Shown here piece after piece: positions 1 to 9,519 of a stretch of 64,000 nt of DNA. The translations under genes and the position numbers were made by a program. Source of the DNA: Methanobacterium paludis (lineage in GTDB: Archaea > Methanobacteriota > Methanobacteria > Methanobacteriales > Methanobacteriaceae); assembly GCF_000214725.1 (NCBI RefSeq), contig NC_015574.1:1-64000 (forward strand), in the 5' to 3' direction. How positions within the stretch are numbered: the stretch's first letter is position 1; every line of letters starts with the position of its first letter. The notes below the pieces were generated by a model. That model made no database searches, was not told the DNA's origin, and worked only from the letters and a program-made list of their open reading frames with translations.

Positions 1-42
1 AAAACCGAATTTAAAGGCACAATACACAATAAAATATTTATA

Positions 43-62
43 TTATAAGTTATAACTTATAA
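43..62. repeat. Perfect 20-bp palindrome upstream of parA
   Basis: The sequence TTATAAGTTATAACTTATAA is a perfect inverted repeat ending 48 bases before the parA start. Degenerate half sites (AAGTTATACTT, AACTTATAA) follow at about 69-90. The same element recurs at 1387-1493 and 15641-15782. It has no T-run, so it does not look like a terminator. It could be an operator or a centromere-like (parS) site for the adjacent ParA system. Confidence 0.75.
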
Positions 63-110
63 TTTAGAAGTTATACTTTAGAACTTATAACCAATATGGG
101 GGAGGATTAT

Positions 111-896
111 ATGGCTGAAATAATTGCGATATTGAACCAGAAGGGTGGATGCGGTAAAACTACAACTGCTGTGAATCTTTCAGCAGCACTGGCCACCATG
201 GGTAGAAGAGTTTTGGTAATAGATATGGACCCGCAGGGCAATGCAACAACGGGGCTGGGAATAGAGAAGAACGCCCATGATAGCACAATATACTCGGTTT
301 TAACGGGTCAGGATCACCTAAAAGATGCGATACTGGGCACTGAAATTCCAGGACTTGACATGATACCCAGCAACATATCCCTGAGCGGTGCAGAGATCGA
401 GCTCAGTAAGGAAGTGGGATACCATGCCATACTGGACATGGCAATGGACGGTGTTTCCTACAATTACGATTACATCTTCATAGATGTGCCTCCATCACTT
501 GGTATACTGACTATAAACTGTCTTGTGGCTGCTGACAGTGTTATAATTCCGATTCAAGCGGAGTTCTATGCGCTTGAGGGAATGGCGGATCTTTTAGAGG
601 CAATCCAACTGGTTGAAACCAGGTTGAAAAGTCCAGCACCAATAAAAGGAATTCTCCTCACACTTTACGACTCAAGGACACGACTTGGAAGGGATGTTTA
701 TGAAAACGTCAAGGAGTACTTTGGACAAACAGAAAACATCTTTAAAACAACCATCCCGCGCAATGTAAGACTTGCAGAGGCTCCAAGTCATGGAAAACCA
801 TGCATAACCTATGACGAGGAGAGCCGCGGCTCTTTAGCTTACATGGAACTTGCAAAGGAGATCATCAATCTGGAGGGCGGGGAGGACAATAAATGA
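111..896 (+). CDS. parA: ParA/Soj family partition ATPase
   Basis: This is a 261-residue deviant Walker-type ATPase of the ParA/MinD superfamily, whose members dimerise on ATP, bind DNA non-specifically and position cargo such as chromosomes. Visible motifs: the deviant P-loop KGGCGKTTTAVNLS near residue 11, the A' motif VIDMDPQGNATTG near 37, and the Walker B-like FIDVPPSLG near 125. An ATG at 96 is also in frame, but the GGGGGAGG ribosome site at 98-105 lies just after it, so the ATG at 111 is the start. The stop overlaps the next start (ATGA), so the two genes are translationally coupled. Palindromes lie on both sides of the pair. Confidence 0.93.
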   Translation: MAEIIAILNQKGGCGKTTTAVNLSAALATMGRRVLVIDMDPQGNATTGLGIEKNAHDSTIYSVLTGQDHLKDAILGTEIPGLDMIPSNISLSGAEIELSKEVGYHAILDMAMDGVSYNYDYIFIDVPPSLGILTINCLVAADSVIIPIQAEFYALEGMADLLEAIQLVETRLKSPAPIKGILLTLYDSRTRLGRDVYENVKEYFGQTENIFKTTIPRNVRLAEAPSHGKPCITYDEESRGSLAYMELAKEIINLEGGEDNK

Positions 897-1381
897 CCTC
901 CAGAAAGAAACAGGGTAGTGCACTTGGAAGGGGGCTTGATGCCCTTATAAGGCCTGATATTGAGGAACAATCAGAAAGGGCAGCAAAAAATGAAGAAATT
1001 GAGGATATTAAAGAAGCGGAAGAAACTGACTCTCAAACAAATAAATCTCAAACAAAACTGAAAAAACCCAAAAATCGTCAAAAAACTCAGAGGGACACCG
1101 AGGACAATACTCAAAAAGATACTAAAGACACTAAAAATGATGTCAAAACTTCGACTCAAGATCTGGACGTTGATGAGGATCTGATGGAGAGGGTGATGCT
1201 CGAGGTTGGTAAAAACCCTAGGATATCCCTGTGGTCCGCCAAGTCTGCGGCAGTTTTAAGGTATTTAAAAAACACCAAACCTGCATTCAGTATAAGTAAG
1301 GAAGCTTCAGCCCTGATTGAGGCTGCGGTGAAGGATAAATACCCTGATCTCTGGGAGTTATTTGAGAAAGAGGGTCTGTGA
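893..1381 (+). CDS. ParA partner with ParB-like N-terminal peptide
   Basis: A 162-residue protein coupled to parA by an ATGA overlap. Residues 11-19 (LGRGLDALI) match the N-terminal peptide of bacterial ParB/Spo0J that stimulates ParA ATPase. The ParB nuclease-like fold and helix-turn-helix are absent. Residues 25-90 are a charged, Lys/Glu-rich, probably disordered linker. The last 65 residues form a compact predicted-helical domain (PRISLWSAKSAAVLRYL, then YPDLWELFEKEGL) that I cannot assign. Inference: it serves as the ParA-activating adaptor, with the C-terminal domain binding DNA or another cargo. The function of that domain is unknown. Confidence 0.8.
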   Translation: MTSRKKQGSALGRGLDALIRPDIEEQSERAAKNEEIEDIKEAEETDSQTNKSQTKLKKPKNRQKTQRDTEDNTQKDTKDTKNDVKTSTQDLDVDEDLMERVMLEVGKNPRISLWSAKSAAVLRYLKNTKPAFSISKEASALIEAAVKDKYPDLWELFEKEGL

Positions 1382-1386
1382 TTATA

Positions 1387-1493
1387 TTATAAGTTATAAC
1401 TTAGATCTTAAAAGTGGGTCAGTTAAAACTTATAACCGGATCACTTATAACTTATAATTGAGTCAGTTATAACTTATAAGTTACAAGTTATAA
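1387..1493. repeat. Cluster of GTTATAAC palindromes after the par pair
   Basis: Beginning six bases after the partner gene are several copies of the element seen upstream of parA: TTATAAGTTATAACTTA at 1387-1403, AAAACTTATAACC near 1426, ACTTATAACTTATAA near 1443, and GTTATAACTTATAAGTTA near 1466 followed by AAGTTATAA. Multiple inverted copies flanking a parA operon resemble centromere clusters, but an operator array for a regulator is equally possible. Confidence 0.7.
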
Positions 1494-1608
1494 TTCAATT
1501 TATAATTAAAAATTCCCGGTTTTTACTTAAAAAACTTTAAAAAATAGATTAGATCGAAAAATAATTCTTATAAACATATTTTTTTTCAAATTAAAAATTA
1601 ATGAAGAC

Positions 1609-2733
1609 CTAAAATCCTAGAGTGGCCTGGTAGGTTCTGTTCAGTTTTATAAAGGGTTCAGCCCTTGATACAACAACACCGATATCTTTAAGCTCTTCCA
1701 TTTTATTGAAAGATCTTCCCCTTTTTCTTAAACTAACTATCCTGTTTGCAGATATTTTTCCTATACCTGGAACCCTGAGAAGTTCCCTGTAGGATGCAGC
1801 ATTGACCTCAACAGGGAATCTGTCCATGTTGGAAAGTGCAGCATAGTACTTTGGATCCTCATCAAGCTGCATGTTACCATCATCATCGAACACGAGTTCA
1901 TCAAGGTCAAACTTGTAGGAATTAATCAGATAATCCGCCTGATAAAGTCTTGAACTCCTTTTGGGGTTTGGTTCCTCATGATTTTCAAGTGGGGTGTCCT
2001 TTATAGGGGTGAACTTACTGAAGTAGCTCCGTTTTATCTGGAGTTTGTCGTAGAGCCACTTCACCCTATCCATGATCTCCTTATCTGTTTCATCTGAAGC
2101 ACCCACTATGAACTGGGTTGTCTGGCCGGATGGTGCAAGGTTTTTATCCTTTTTTCCAAGTCGTTTGATCCATTTCATACGCCTTATGATGTCGGTTTCA
2201 TAATTTTTGGTGGTTGTAAGTTCATCAAAGCCTTCTGGGGTTGCAGCCTCCATGTTAATGCTAACACGGTCAGCCAGAGTCATTGCCCTCTTGATAAGAT
2301 CGTATGAACCGCCTGGAAGTATTTTAAGGTGTATGTAACCCTTGTACTCGTGTTCCATCCGAAGCTTCCTTGCAACCTCCACCATGTTTTCCATGGAAGT
2401 TTCAGCGTCATGATGAATGCCTGAACTTAAAAATAACCCTTCAACGTACCGATTGTTGTAGTAATCGAGAAAGATAGATGTTAATTCTTCAGGAGAGAAC
2501 TCTGCCCTGTTGAACTTGTGTTTGTTGTAGTTGACACAGTAGCGACAGTCGTTTGAACATTTGTTGGTCATAAGCACTTTGAAAAGTGGAACTGTGCACC
2601 CGTCTCTGGTGCTTGCATTGTAGATTCCCGGGATCTTACCCGATAGAAAGTTATCTACGTTGAAGTTTGCATAGTTGCACCTGTCGTACTTTGCAGATTC
2701 TCCCAGAACCTTCAGCTTCTTTGCATTGTTCAT
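1609..2733 (-). CDS. Radical SAM protein, DNA modification/repair type
   Basis: A 374-residue radical SAM protein. The cluster motif CSNDCRYC (C-x3-C-x2-C) lies near residue 59, within TNKCSNDCRYCVNY. The C-terminus has a helix-hairpin-helix DNA-binding segment (LLRVPGIGKISANRIVSLR, about residues 317-335). This architecture matches the family annotated as 'putative DNA modification/repair radical SAM protein', often found next to a uracil-DNA glycosylase-like gene; no such neighbour is present here. The substrate is unknown. The gene is monocistronic, and about 200 bases of AT-rich sequence upstream contain a duplicated CTTAAAGATAACA. Confidence 0.85.
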   Translation of the reverse strand: MNNAKKLKVLGESAKYDRCNYANFNVDNFLSGKIPGIYNASTRDGCTVPLFKVLMTNKCSNDCRYCVNYNKHKFNRAEFSPEELTSIFLDYYNNRYVEGLFLSSGIHHDAETSMENMVEVARKLRMEHEYKGYIHLKILPGGSYDLIKRAMTLADRVSINMEAATPEGFDELTTTKNYETDIIRRMKWIKRLGKKDKNLAPSGQTTQFIVGASDETDKEIMDRVKWLYDKLQIKRSYFSKFTPIKDTPLENHEEPNPKRSSRLYQADYLINSYKFDLDELVFDDDGNMQLDEDPKYYAALSNMDRFPVEVNAASYRELLRVPGIGKISANRIVSLRKRGRSFNKMEELKDIGVVVSRAEPFIKLNRTYQATLGF

Positions 2734-2937
2734 TGTATCTCCTATGTGAAAAGTTGTTAATCAAATTAATGTTAACGTTATGTGACAATGCTTAAAGATA
2801 ACACTTAAAGATAACAATGTTCAACATAATCTAAACATAATAATAGTCACCTAATTTAAACTTTAAAAAAAAACCAGAATAATTATAAAATCATAAAAAA
2901 CCTAGAATTTAAACCCGGAATCAAAGGAGAACAAAAG

Positions 2938-3489
2938 ATGATAACCGAGATTATAATTGGAATAGTCATTGTACTGATTTTACTTGCCATCATAGTTTTT
3001 TACAACAGCCTGGTACAGCTTAGAAACCGTGTTAAGAATGCATGGTCTCAAATAGATGTTCAACTTAAAAGGAGAACAGATCTGATTCCAAACCTGGTGG
3101 AAACAGTAAAGGGATACGCTAAACACGAAAAAACAGTCTTTGAAGATGTTACAAATGCAAGATCAAGTCTTATGAATGCAAAAACCGTGGCCGAAAATGA
3201 AAAGGCTAATAACCAGTTAACAGGTGCCCTAAAAACACTGTTTGCGGTGGCTGAAAATTATCCAAACCTCAAGGCCAATGAAAACTTCAGGGATCTTCAG
3301 GCACAGCTTTCCCAGACAGAGGATAAGATAGCTTACTCCAGACAGTTCTACAACGACACAGTTTTAATGTACAACAACAAGTGTCAGATGTTCCCAAGCA
3401 ACATCATAGCATCACTATTCAAGTTTAAAGAAGCAGAATTCTTTGAAATAGCTGAAAGTGAAACTAAAACACCGAAAGTAGAATTTTAG
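2938..3489 (+). CDS. lemA: LemA family membrane-anchored protein
   Basis: A 183-residue LemA protein: one N-terminal membrane helix (about residues 4-25, IIIGIVIVLILLAIIVFY) then a long helical-bundle domain with the family signature VQLRNRVKNAWSQIDVQLKRRTDLIPNLVETVKGYA. LemA function is not settled; the proteins are exposed helical bundles found in bacteria and some archaea. A GGAGAA ribosome site precedes the ATG. The next gene starts 13 bases after the stop and encodes a DUF2207 membrane protein, a common LemA partner, so the pair is probably an operon and a membrane complex. Confidence 0.93.
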   Translation: MITEIIIGIVIVLILLAIIVFYNSLVQLRNRVKNAWSQIDVQLKRRTDLIPNLVETVKGYAKHEKTVFEDVTNARSSLMNAKTVAENEKANNQLTGALKTLFAVAENYPNLKANENFRDLQAQLSQTEDKIAYSRQFYNDTVLMYNNKCQMFPSNIIASLFKFKEAEFFEIAESETKTPKVEF

Positions 3490-3501
3490 AGGTAGTAAAA
3501 A

Positions 3502-5358
3502 ATGGATAAAAAGCGTATTTCATTCATTTTTCTCCTTTTAATTTCACTTTTAACATTATCTGGTGCAGTCTACGCTGCTGGTAGCAGCAGTTCTTCATCC
3601 TACTCCATACCAAGCATCCACACGGATCTATTTGTTCAAAATGACGGCACCCTACATGTGAAAGAACTGATACACTACTCTTTTTCTGGAACCTTCCACG
3701 GAGTTTACAGGGATATACCCTTAACCAGTGGCCAGTCCCTGGAAAATATAAAAGTTTCAAGTCAGGGAGCTTATTCTACCTATAATGTTACAAATAATGG
3801 CACTGGGGACCGTATTACAGTGTATCTTTATTCGGATTCTCAAAAAACGATTCCTGTAACTGATAAGGATGTGGATGTTACAATTGAATACGATTTTCTC
3901 CACGGGATAAAGATCTACAACGATGTTGCAGACCTTCAGTACAAACTGTGGGGTACTGGATGGCAGGTGCCTGTAAATCAGCTAACTGCCAACGTGCACC
4001 TTAACTCAAGTCAAGGTGTGGAGTACTGGCTAAACCCCCCGTACTTTGCTAACCAATCCGGTTGGCAAGGAAACGTTTTTCAAGTAAGCACCAACGAACT
4101 TGGGAAAGGAGAATATTTTGAGGTGAGAATGGCCATACCGAGAAGTCAGTTCGCAGCCAACCCCCAAAATGGTGTTTTGATAAATCAAAACGGCCTTCAA
4201 GCCATAGAAAAAATTCAAAACGACTACCAGAACTCTCTGAATTCCCAAAACTTCTGGAACCATGTTTTTACAGCATTATTGATACTCCTGATGTTCGTTC
4301 CATTTATTATATACTTCCTGCTGGGAAGGGAACCTAAAATTGATTACAGGGCAGAATACGAGAGGGATGTTCCAACAGATGATCCCCCAGCTCTTGTAAA
4401 TGCAATATGTGTTCATGGGGTTTCAAAGGGTATAGGAGAACCTGATATGAATGGGTTCAGGGCCACGATAATGGACCTCATAAACAGGAAGTACCTGACT
4501 ATGGGAACTGTCTCAAAGGAAAATAAATCCTTCAAAGACTCTTTAATGGGTAAGATCAAGAACCAAGCTCCTAAAAAATCAGTTTATCTCCAGATAAACA
4601 CAGAAAAAGACCTTTCAAAACTTGAAAACTTTGAGATGGATGTTTTGGATATACTGCGGAAATTTGAGAGGGACGGAACCATAAACCTCGAAGATATGAA
4701 CCAGGATCTCAAGGATAGGGGTAACGCTGAGGCTTTTAGAGATGCCTATGGAACATGGGAGTACGACCTCAAGAAGAGATTTTTAAGCGATGGAGAGATG
4801 GAAAAAATATTCGAAAGAAAGGGTGACAGTTATCTCAAGATATATGCAGTCGGCGCTCTTGTACTGGCATTCATTGTCGGATTCATGACTTTCGGCCAAT
4901 CCCTTCCCTCTTCGAGGTATCCACTTTATGCGGCCGTAGCACTTGGAGTTATATCACTTATCTCATTGAAACTGCCTGAAGGTATAGCAGGACGCTGGAC
5001 TACCCATGGTGAAGAATACGATGCCAAATGGAGGAACTTCAAGAAGTACCTCAAGGACTTCAGTTTGATAAAGGAGTATCCACCCGAATCAATTGTAATA
5101 TGGAACAAGTACCTTGTTTATGCAACGGCACTAGGGGTGGCTGAAAACGTTAGAAAGGCCATGGAAATAAACCTTCCAGAAGAGGAACTTGAAATGAACA
5201 ACATCTACCTCTTCCATTATTACGGAGGCTACCTGCTTTTGAACTTGGCTTTGAATGCCGGAATGACTTCCGGATTGAATTCAGATGCCGCCGATGCCAT
5301 CGGAGGATTTGGAGACATAGGTGGAGGATTTGGAGGTGGGGGTGGAGGCGCCTTCTAA
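3502..5358 (+). CDS. DUF2207 domain membrane protein
   Basis: A 618-residue membrane protein. Residues 1-25 form a signal peptide. Residues about 36-235 are the extracytoplasmic DUF2207 beta domain (SIHTDLFVQNDGTLHVKE onward). A membrane helix follows at about 253-275 (HVFTALLILLMFVPFIIYFLL), then a cytoplasmic region and two more helices at about 448-490. The C-terminus is a glycine-rich tail ending GGGFGGGGGGAF, typical of this family. It is co-transcribed with lemA. The function is unknown; the constant pairing suggests a joint role at the cell envelope. Confidence 0.9.
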   Translation: MDKKRISFIFLLLISLLTLSGAVYAAGSSSSSSYSIPSIHTDLFVQNDGTLHVKELIHYSFSGTFHGVYRDIPLTSGQSLENIKVSSQGAYSTYNVTNNGTGDRITVYLYSDSQKTIPVTDKDVDVTIEYDFLHGIKIYNDVADLQYKLWGTGWQVPVNQLTANVHLNSSQGVEYWLNPPYFANQSGWQGNVFQVSTNELGKGEYFEVRMAIPRSQFAANPQNGVLINQNGLQAIEKIQNDYQNSLNSQNFWNHVFTALLILLMFVPFIIYFLLGREPKIDYRAEYERDVPTDDPPALVNAICVHGVSKGIGEPDMNGFRATIMDLINRKYLTMGTVSKENKSFKDSLMGKIKNQAPKKSVYLQINTEKDLSKLENFEMDVLDILRKFERDGTINLEDMNQDLKDRGNAEAFRDAYGTWEYDLKKRFLSDGEMEKIFERKGDSYLKIYAVGALVLAFIVGFMTFGQSLPSSRYPLYAAVALGVISLISLKLPEGIAGRWTTHGEEYDAKWRNFKKYLKDFSLIKEYPPESIVIWNKYLVYATALGVAENVRKAMEINLPEEELEMNNIYLFHYYGGYLLLNLALNAGMTSGLNSDAADAIGGFGDIGGGFGGGGGGAF

Positions 5359-5538
5359 ATCTAAATTCATCCACTTCTTTTTTTTTATAATTCAATTTTT
5401 CATATTCATTTTTTTTATAATCATTTTTTTCAATTTTTACACAAATCAACCCCTCAGCCAATCAGTTATTAACAAAACAAAAATTTAACAAAAAATCTTC
5501 CCAACAAATTTTTAAACTAGCCAGTACTACCCATTAAC

Positions 5539-6906
5539 ATGAGAGTAGTCCTTGCAGGAACAGGAAGTGCGGTAGGTAAAACAACCATTTCAACGGGAAT
5601 AATGAAGGCCCTATCAAATAATTACAAAGTCCAACCATTTAAGGTAGGTCCGGACTACATAGATCCCACATATCACACCATGGCCACAGGAAACAGGTCC
5701 CGAAATCTGGACTCATTTTTCATGTCCAAAGGCCAGATCAGGGAAACTTTCCAGAGAGCCATGAATATTTCAAAATCTCAACTGGGGATAATTGAAGGTG
5801 TCAGAGGACTTTACGAAGGCATGAGTGCGGTGGAAGATGTTGGAAGCACAGCGGCCATGGCAAAAGCCCTTAATGCTCCAGTTGTGCTTATTTTAAACTC
5901 ACGAAGTCTTGTGCGAAGTGCTGCAGCAATTGTACTCGGATTTAAAAACCTTGATCCAGCTGTCAGGATAGAGGGGGTCATCTTGAACCAGGTTAAAAAC
6001 AGGAACCACTACCTTAAAACCAAAGAAGCAGTTGAAACCCTTGTGAAAACTCCGGTTATAGGTGGCATTCCACGAGACGATGCCCTGAAAGTTGAAGATA
6101 GACACCTTGGACTGGTACCTGCAGTGGAACGTGAGAGCATCCTCCGATCTATAGAAAATTGGGGCCAGGTAATGGAAGAGAACATAGACCTCGATGCGTT
6201 ACTTTCCATAATGAAAGGTGATGGAAAACTTCCTGAAGGAAGGGAGAAACTCTGGAAGGTGGAAAACCATAAAAAGGTTAAAATTGGCGTTGCAATGGAT
6301 GAGGTGTTTACATTTTACTACCAAGAGAATTTGGAGGCAATGGAGGCCAACAATGCAGAACTGGTCTACTTCAGCCCTCTCCACGATGAAGAGGTACCCG
6401 ATGTTGACGCCCTTTACATAGGGGGAGGATACCCTGAAATATTCGAAAAAGAACTCGAATCCAACCAGTCAATGCGAAGCTCCGTTAAAATGGTCCACGA
6501 TGAGGAAAGGCCAATCTATGCCGAGTGCGGAGGCTTGATGTACCTTACAAAATCCATAAACGGCAGAGATATGTGCAACGTATTTGGATATAACTCACTT
6601 ATGACGAAAAAGCCCCAGGCATTAAGTTATGTGATTGCAGAGGCTGTAAAAGACAACATAGTACTGAAATCGGGTGAAACCTTCAGAGGACACGAGTTCC
6701 ATTACTCAAAGGTAGATATGGATGCTGGAAAACTAAAGGATTTAAAACCAGAATTTGCCTTTAAAATCCTCAGGGGAAAGGGAATTACAGATTCAAAAGA
6801 CGGTTTAATGAGTAAAAATACGGTTGCAAGTTACGTGCATGCACACGTTGCAGCATGCCCAGGATTTGCATCTAATTTCACATCAAGTGCAGCAGATATG
6901 GGTTAA
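5539..6906 (+). CDS. cfbB: Ni-sirohydrochlorin / cobyrinate a,c-diamide synthase
   Basis: A 455-residue CobB/CbiA-type glutamine-dependent amidase. Residues 1-190 are the dethiobiotin-synthetase-like ATPase with P-loop GTGSAVGKTTIS and KVGPDYIDPTYH. The C-terminal half is a class I glutamine amidotransferase with nucleophile Cys in YAECGGLMYL (near residue 332) and a catalytic His in the RGHEFHYS region. In methanogens this family amidates side chains a and c of Ni-sirohydrochlorin for coenzyme F430, and can act on cobyrinate for B12. No clear ribosome site precedes the ATG and a TATA-like TTTTTAAACTA sits about 30 bases upstream, so the mRNA may be leaderless. Confidence 0.88.
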   Translation: MRVVLAGTGSAVGKTTISTGIMKALSNNYKVQPFKVGPDYIDPTYHTMATGNRSRNLDSFFMSKGQIRETFQRAMNISKSQLGIIEGVRGLYEGMSAVEDVGSTAAMAKALNAPVVLILNSRSLVRSAAAIVLGFKNLDPAVRIEGVILNQVKNRNHYLKTKEAVETLVKTPVIGGIPRDDALKVEDRHLGLVPAVERESILRSIENWGQVMEENIDLDALLSIMKGDGKLPEGREKLWKVENHKKVKIGVAMDEVFTFYYQENLEAMEANNAELVYFSPLHDEEVPDVDALYIGGGYPEIFEKELESNQSMRSSVKMVHDEERPIYAECGGLMYLTKSINGRDMCNVFGYNSLMTKKPQALSYVIAEAVKDNIVLKSGETFRGHEFHYSKVDMDAGKLKDLKPEFAFKILRGKGITDSKDGLMSKNTVASYVHAHVAACPGFASNFTSSAADMG

Positions 6907-7022
6907 ACAGAATGAGAATTATATATTTTTATTCGATCATTATTCAACATTTATTTATTCAAAATTCAATTCTATTAATTAAGTTATCAAGTTCCATAAA
7001 TGGTTAAAAAGAGGACTTAAAA

Positions 7023-8093
7023 ATGAAAATAGCAGTTATAGCAGAAATGGCACCTGCAAAGGCTTTCATACCAATAATAAAGAAATTAGATGCTGAAATC
7101 ATCGGCCTGACCCATGGCCACGGAGTTGAAGAGCTCATGGGCCAGTACTGTACAGAAATACATAGCATAGGTAAAAGTAGAGGGCAGGGCGCCCAGAAAA
7201 GATCCAACGCCAAAATAGCGTCCCTTGTCTTTGAGGATATCTGGAGCGTTGTGAAATCACTGCGGGGAAAGAACGTAGATCTTTTACTCACCTGTGGAAA
7301 TGCAGGGGACGTGAGAAAAGGATTAGCAGCATCTAAAATCCTTCAAACTCCAACTTTACACATAGAACAAGACATATACAACCCCATAGAAATGATAGCG
7401 TTCTCAAACATCATAACCGTGCCTTCAGATCGTTACAAAGATTTTGTAACAAAAAAATACGGCTTCAAGAACGTTAAGGTGATTGGAGGATATCCAATGG
7501 CATCTTATGTTAGTGAGGTCCCGTTAGCAAATGTTGATGATGTTAAAGCCCGTTACGGTGTGGATGACTTTCTGGTGCTGGTCTTTGGTGGGGATATAAA
7601 GGGTGCAGACATTCCCAATATCATAAAAGATGTTGAAACACTTGAAAGGGATGTTCTGGTTGTGCCCTTTAGGTTTGATACAGATTACGTGCAAAAATGT
7701 GTTAATTCTCCAAAATTAAGGGTTTTGGACGGTTATGTGGATTTGCCGGGCCTCATGAAAGCTTCATCTGGAGTTATCTACGCTGCTGGTATGGGGTTAA
7801 CAATAGAGGCAGGAGTTCTTGGGGTTCCTGCAGTCAAGGTAGCAGGATTTCACAGGCAGCATGCAAGTGTTGACTTGGCAGGGGAACTGGGCATAGAAGT
7901 GGCTGAAATTGGTGAGATATCCCGTGCAGTTAGTGACATGAAGGCTCCAAGGGGTAAATGGCTGGCTGAAGGTGGTGAAAAGGCCGTTTCCAATGTTGTA
8001 TCCCTTGTGAACAACTTTGAAAATGAGAAAGTACCTTCAAGTGGTTTTGGAAGTTTCAAGAAGATCTGGAATGCCAGAAAAGAGTTTCGATAG
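7023..8093 (+). CDS. Glycosyltransferase / GlcNAc epimerase-like protein (GT-B fold)
   Basis: A 356-residue soluble protein with features of the GT-B superfamily (MurG, UDP-GlcNAc 2-epimerase). The N-terminal half contains VKSLRGKNVDLLLTCGNAGDVRKGLAASKILQTPTLHIEQD, and the C-terminal half contains LVLVFGGDIKGADI and the donor-site-like YAAGMGLTIEAGVLGVPAVKV. No substrate can be read from the sequence. It lies between cfbB and mtd in the same direction, but intergenic gaps over 100 bases argue against one tight operon. A methanogen-specific cofactor role is possible but unsupported. Confidence 0.65.
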   Translation: MKIAVIAEMAPAKAFIPIIKKLDAEIIGLTHGHGVEELMGQYCTEIHSIGKSRGQGAQKRSNAKIASLVFEDIWSVVKSLRGKNVDLLLTCGNAGDVRKGLAASKILQTPTLHIEQDIYNPIEMIAFSNIITVPSDRYKDFVTKKYGFKNVKVIGGYPMASYVSEVPLANVDDVKARYGVDDFLVLVFGGDIKGADIPNIIKDVETLERDVLVVPFRFDTDYVQKCVNSPKLRVLDGYVDLPGLMKASSGVIYAAGMGLTIEAGVLGVPAVKVAGFHRQHASVDLAGELGIEVAEIGEISRAVSDMKAPRGKWLAEGGEKAVSNVVSLVNNFENEKVPSSGFGSFKKIWNARKEFR

Positions 8094-8336
8094 TTGGAAA
8101 GGCATATATTCTTACAAACTAAAATGGCATTATTCCAATAAACAGTTTATCTTATTTTTTTTAGTGATTATGTCATTTAATATTTATTTAATTGTAATTC
8201 ATAACACTTTAAATCTTTATTTTTAAAATTTAAGGCATACAAACGGGTAAATCTTAACCCCTATAAAAACTTAGCAGTAAAAAATTAAATCAAAAAATAC
8301 TTATTTGATTATTTTGAATACAATGATGGTGATACA

Positions 8337-9167
8337 ATGGTTGTAAAAATAGGAGTTATTAAATGCGGTAATTTAGGTACCTCTCCTGTAATTGATTTAA
8401 TGCTTGATGAGAGGGCAGACAGGCCTAATATAAGTGTAAAAAGCTTTGGTTCAGGCGCAAAAATGGGTCCAGAAGAGATTGAAGAAGTCGTACCAAAAGT
8501 AGCAGATTTGGACGCTGCTTTTGTAATTTTCATCAGTCCTAACCCAGCTGCTCCGGGCCCTGCTAAGGCAAGGGAATTATTATCAGCAATGGACGTACCA
8601 GCAATAATAGTTGGAGACGGTCCAGGTGCAAGGGTAAAAGATGAAATGAACGAACAGGGATTAGGATACATACTCGTTAAGGGCGACCCAATGATCGGTG
8701 CAAGAAGAGAGTTCCTAGACCCAACTGAAATGGCATCATTCAATGCTGACGTTATAAAAGTGCTTGCAGCAACCGGTGCATACAGATGCGTTCAGAAAAC
8801 TCTTGACGCACTAATAGCAGCAGCAGAAGCTGGAGAAGCAATAGAAGTTCCAAAACTGGTCTTAACCAGGGACAAAGCTATAGCAGCAGCAGAATTCAAG
8901 AACCCATACGCAAAAGCTAAAGCAATGGCAGCATACACAATTGCTGAAAAAGTAGCTGACATAGACGTAGAAGGATGCTTCATGACTAAAGATGCTGAAA
9001 AATACATCCCAATAGTCGCATCTTCCCACGAAATGATAGCAGTAGCAGCTAAACTCGCCGCTGAAGCAAGGGAAATCGAGAAAGCAAACGACACAGTCCT
9101 AAGGACACCACACAGTGGAAAAGGTCAATTGGTTTCAAAAACAACTTTAATGAGCAAACCAGAATAA
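8337..9167 (+). CDS. mtd: F420-dependent methylene-H4MPT dehydrogenase
   Basis: A 276-residue protein, full length for Mtd and recognisable throughout (MVVKIGVIKCGNLGTSPVID at the N-terminus, VGDGPGARVKDEM, QGLGYILVKGDPMIGARREFLDP, HSGKGQLVSKTTL). Mtd reversibly oxidises methylene- to methenyl-tetrahydromethanopterin with coenzyme F420 in the cytoplasm, a core step of methanogenesis from CO2. A GGTGAT ribosome site lies six bases before the ATG. The gene stands alone, with a long AT-rich leader upstream and a hairpin terminator downstream, and is rich in GCA/GAA codons as expected of a highly expressed gene. Confidence 0.97.
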   Translation: MVVKIGVIKCGNLGTSPVIDLMLDERADRPNISVKSFGSGAKMGPEEIEEVVPKVADLDAAFVIFISPNPAAPGPAKARELLSAMDVPAIIVGDGPGARVKDEMNEQGLGYILVKGDPMIGARREFLDPTEMASFNADVIKVLAATGAYRCVQKTLDALIAAAEAGEAIEVPKLVLTRDKAIAAAEFKNPYAKAKAMAAYTIAEKVADIDVEGCFMTKDAEKYIPIVASSHEMIAVAAKLAAEAREIEKANDTVLRTPHSGKGQLVSKTTLMSKPE

Positions 9168-9179
9168 GTTTGTCCTCCT

Positions 9180-9208
9180 GCAGTCCCTAATGGGCTGCTT
9201 TTTTTGTT
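9180..9208 (+). terminator. Hairpin plus T-run terminator of mtd
   Basis: GCAG-t-CCC, loop TAAT, GGG-CTGC forms a stem with one bulged base, followed directly by seven T's and a further T-rich run. It starts 12 bases after the mtd stop and should end the mtd transcript. Confidence 0.75.
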
Positions 9209-9519
9209 TTTTACTTGTTTTTAATGATTTATTTTGGATTTTTTTTAAATGAATTTAGTTTTAGAATTTTTTTCTGAAAATAAGAAACTTTTATTGCTTT
9301 GGATAATCTAACGGTCTATTTAAATTAATTATGCTACAATTTATTGGTCAATTAAAGTTTAAAGAAATTTAATTAAATAATTAACAAAATAAAGTATTTT
9401 ATAATTTATTTTTATGGATTTACCAAAGGACTAGGCGTGACGATCCTGGGGTAATATTTAATTACAAGTATGATGTTAATCATTGATATCTTACGTTAAT
9501 TTAACCAAAAGGTCAAGCC
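9209..9519. other. Gene-free AT-rich interval before the HD protein
   Basis: No convincing ORF or RNA gene. One less AT-rich patch near 9424-9452 (GGACTAGGCGTGACGATCCT within it) has short complementary arms AGGA/TCCT and could be a small structured leader element or chance. The rest is A/T-rich promoter-type sequence. Confidence 0.4.

Noticed and set aside
96..110. ATG at 96 as the parA start
   Set aside because: The only ribosome site lies between it and the ATG at 111, and the family N-terminus begins with MAEIIAILNQKGG.
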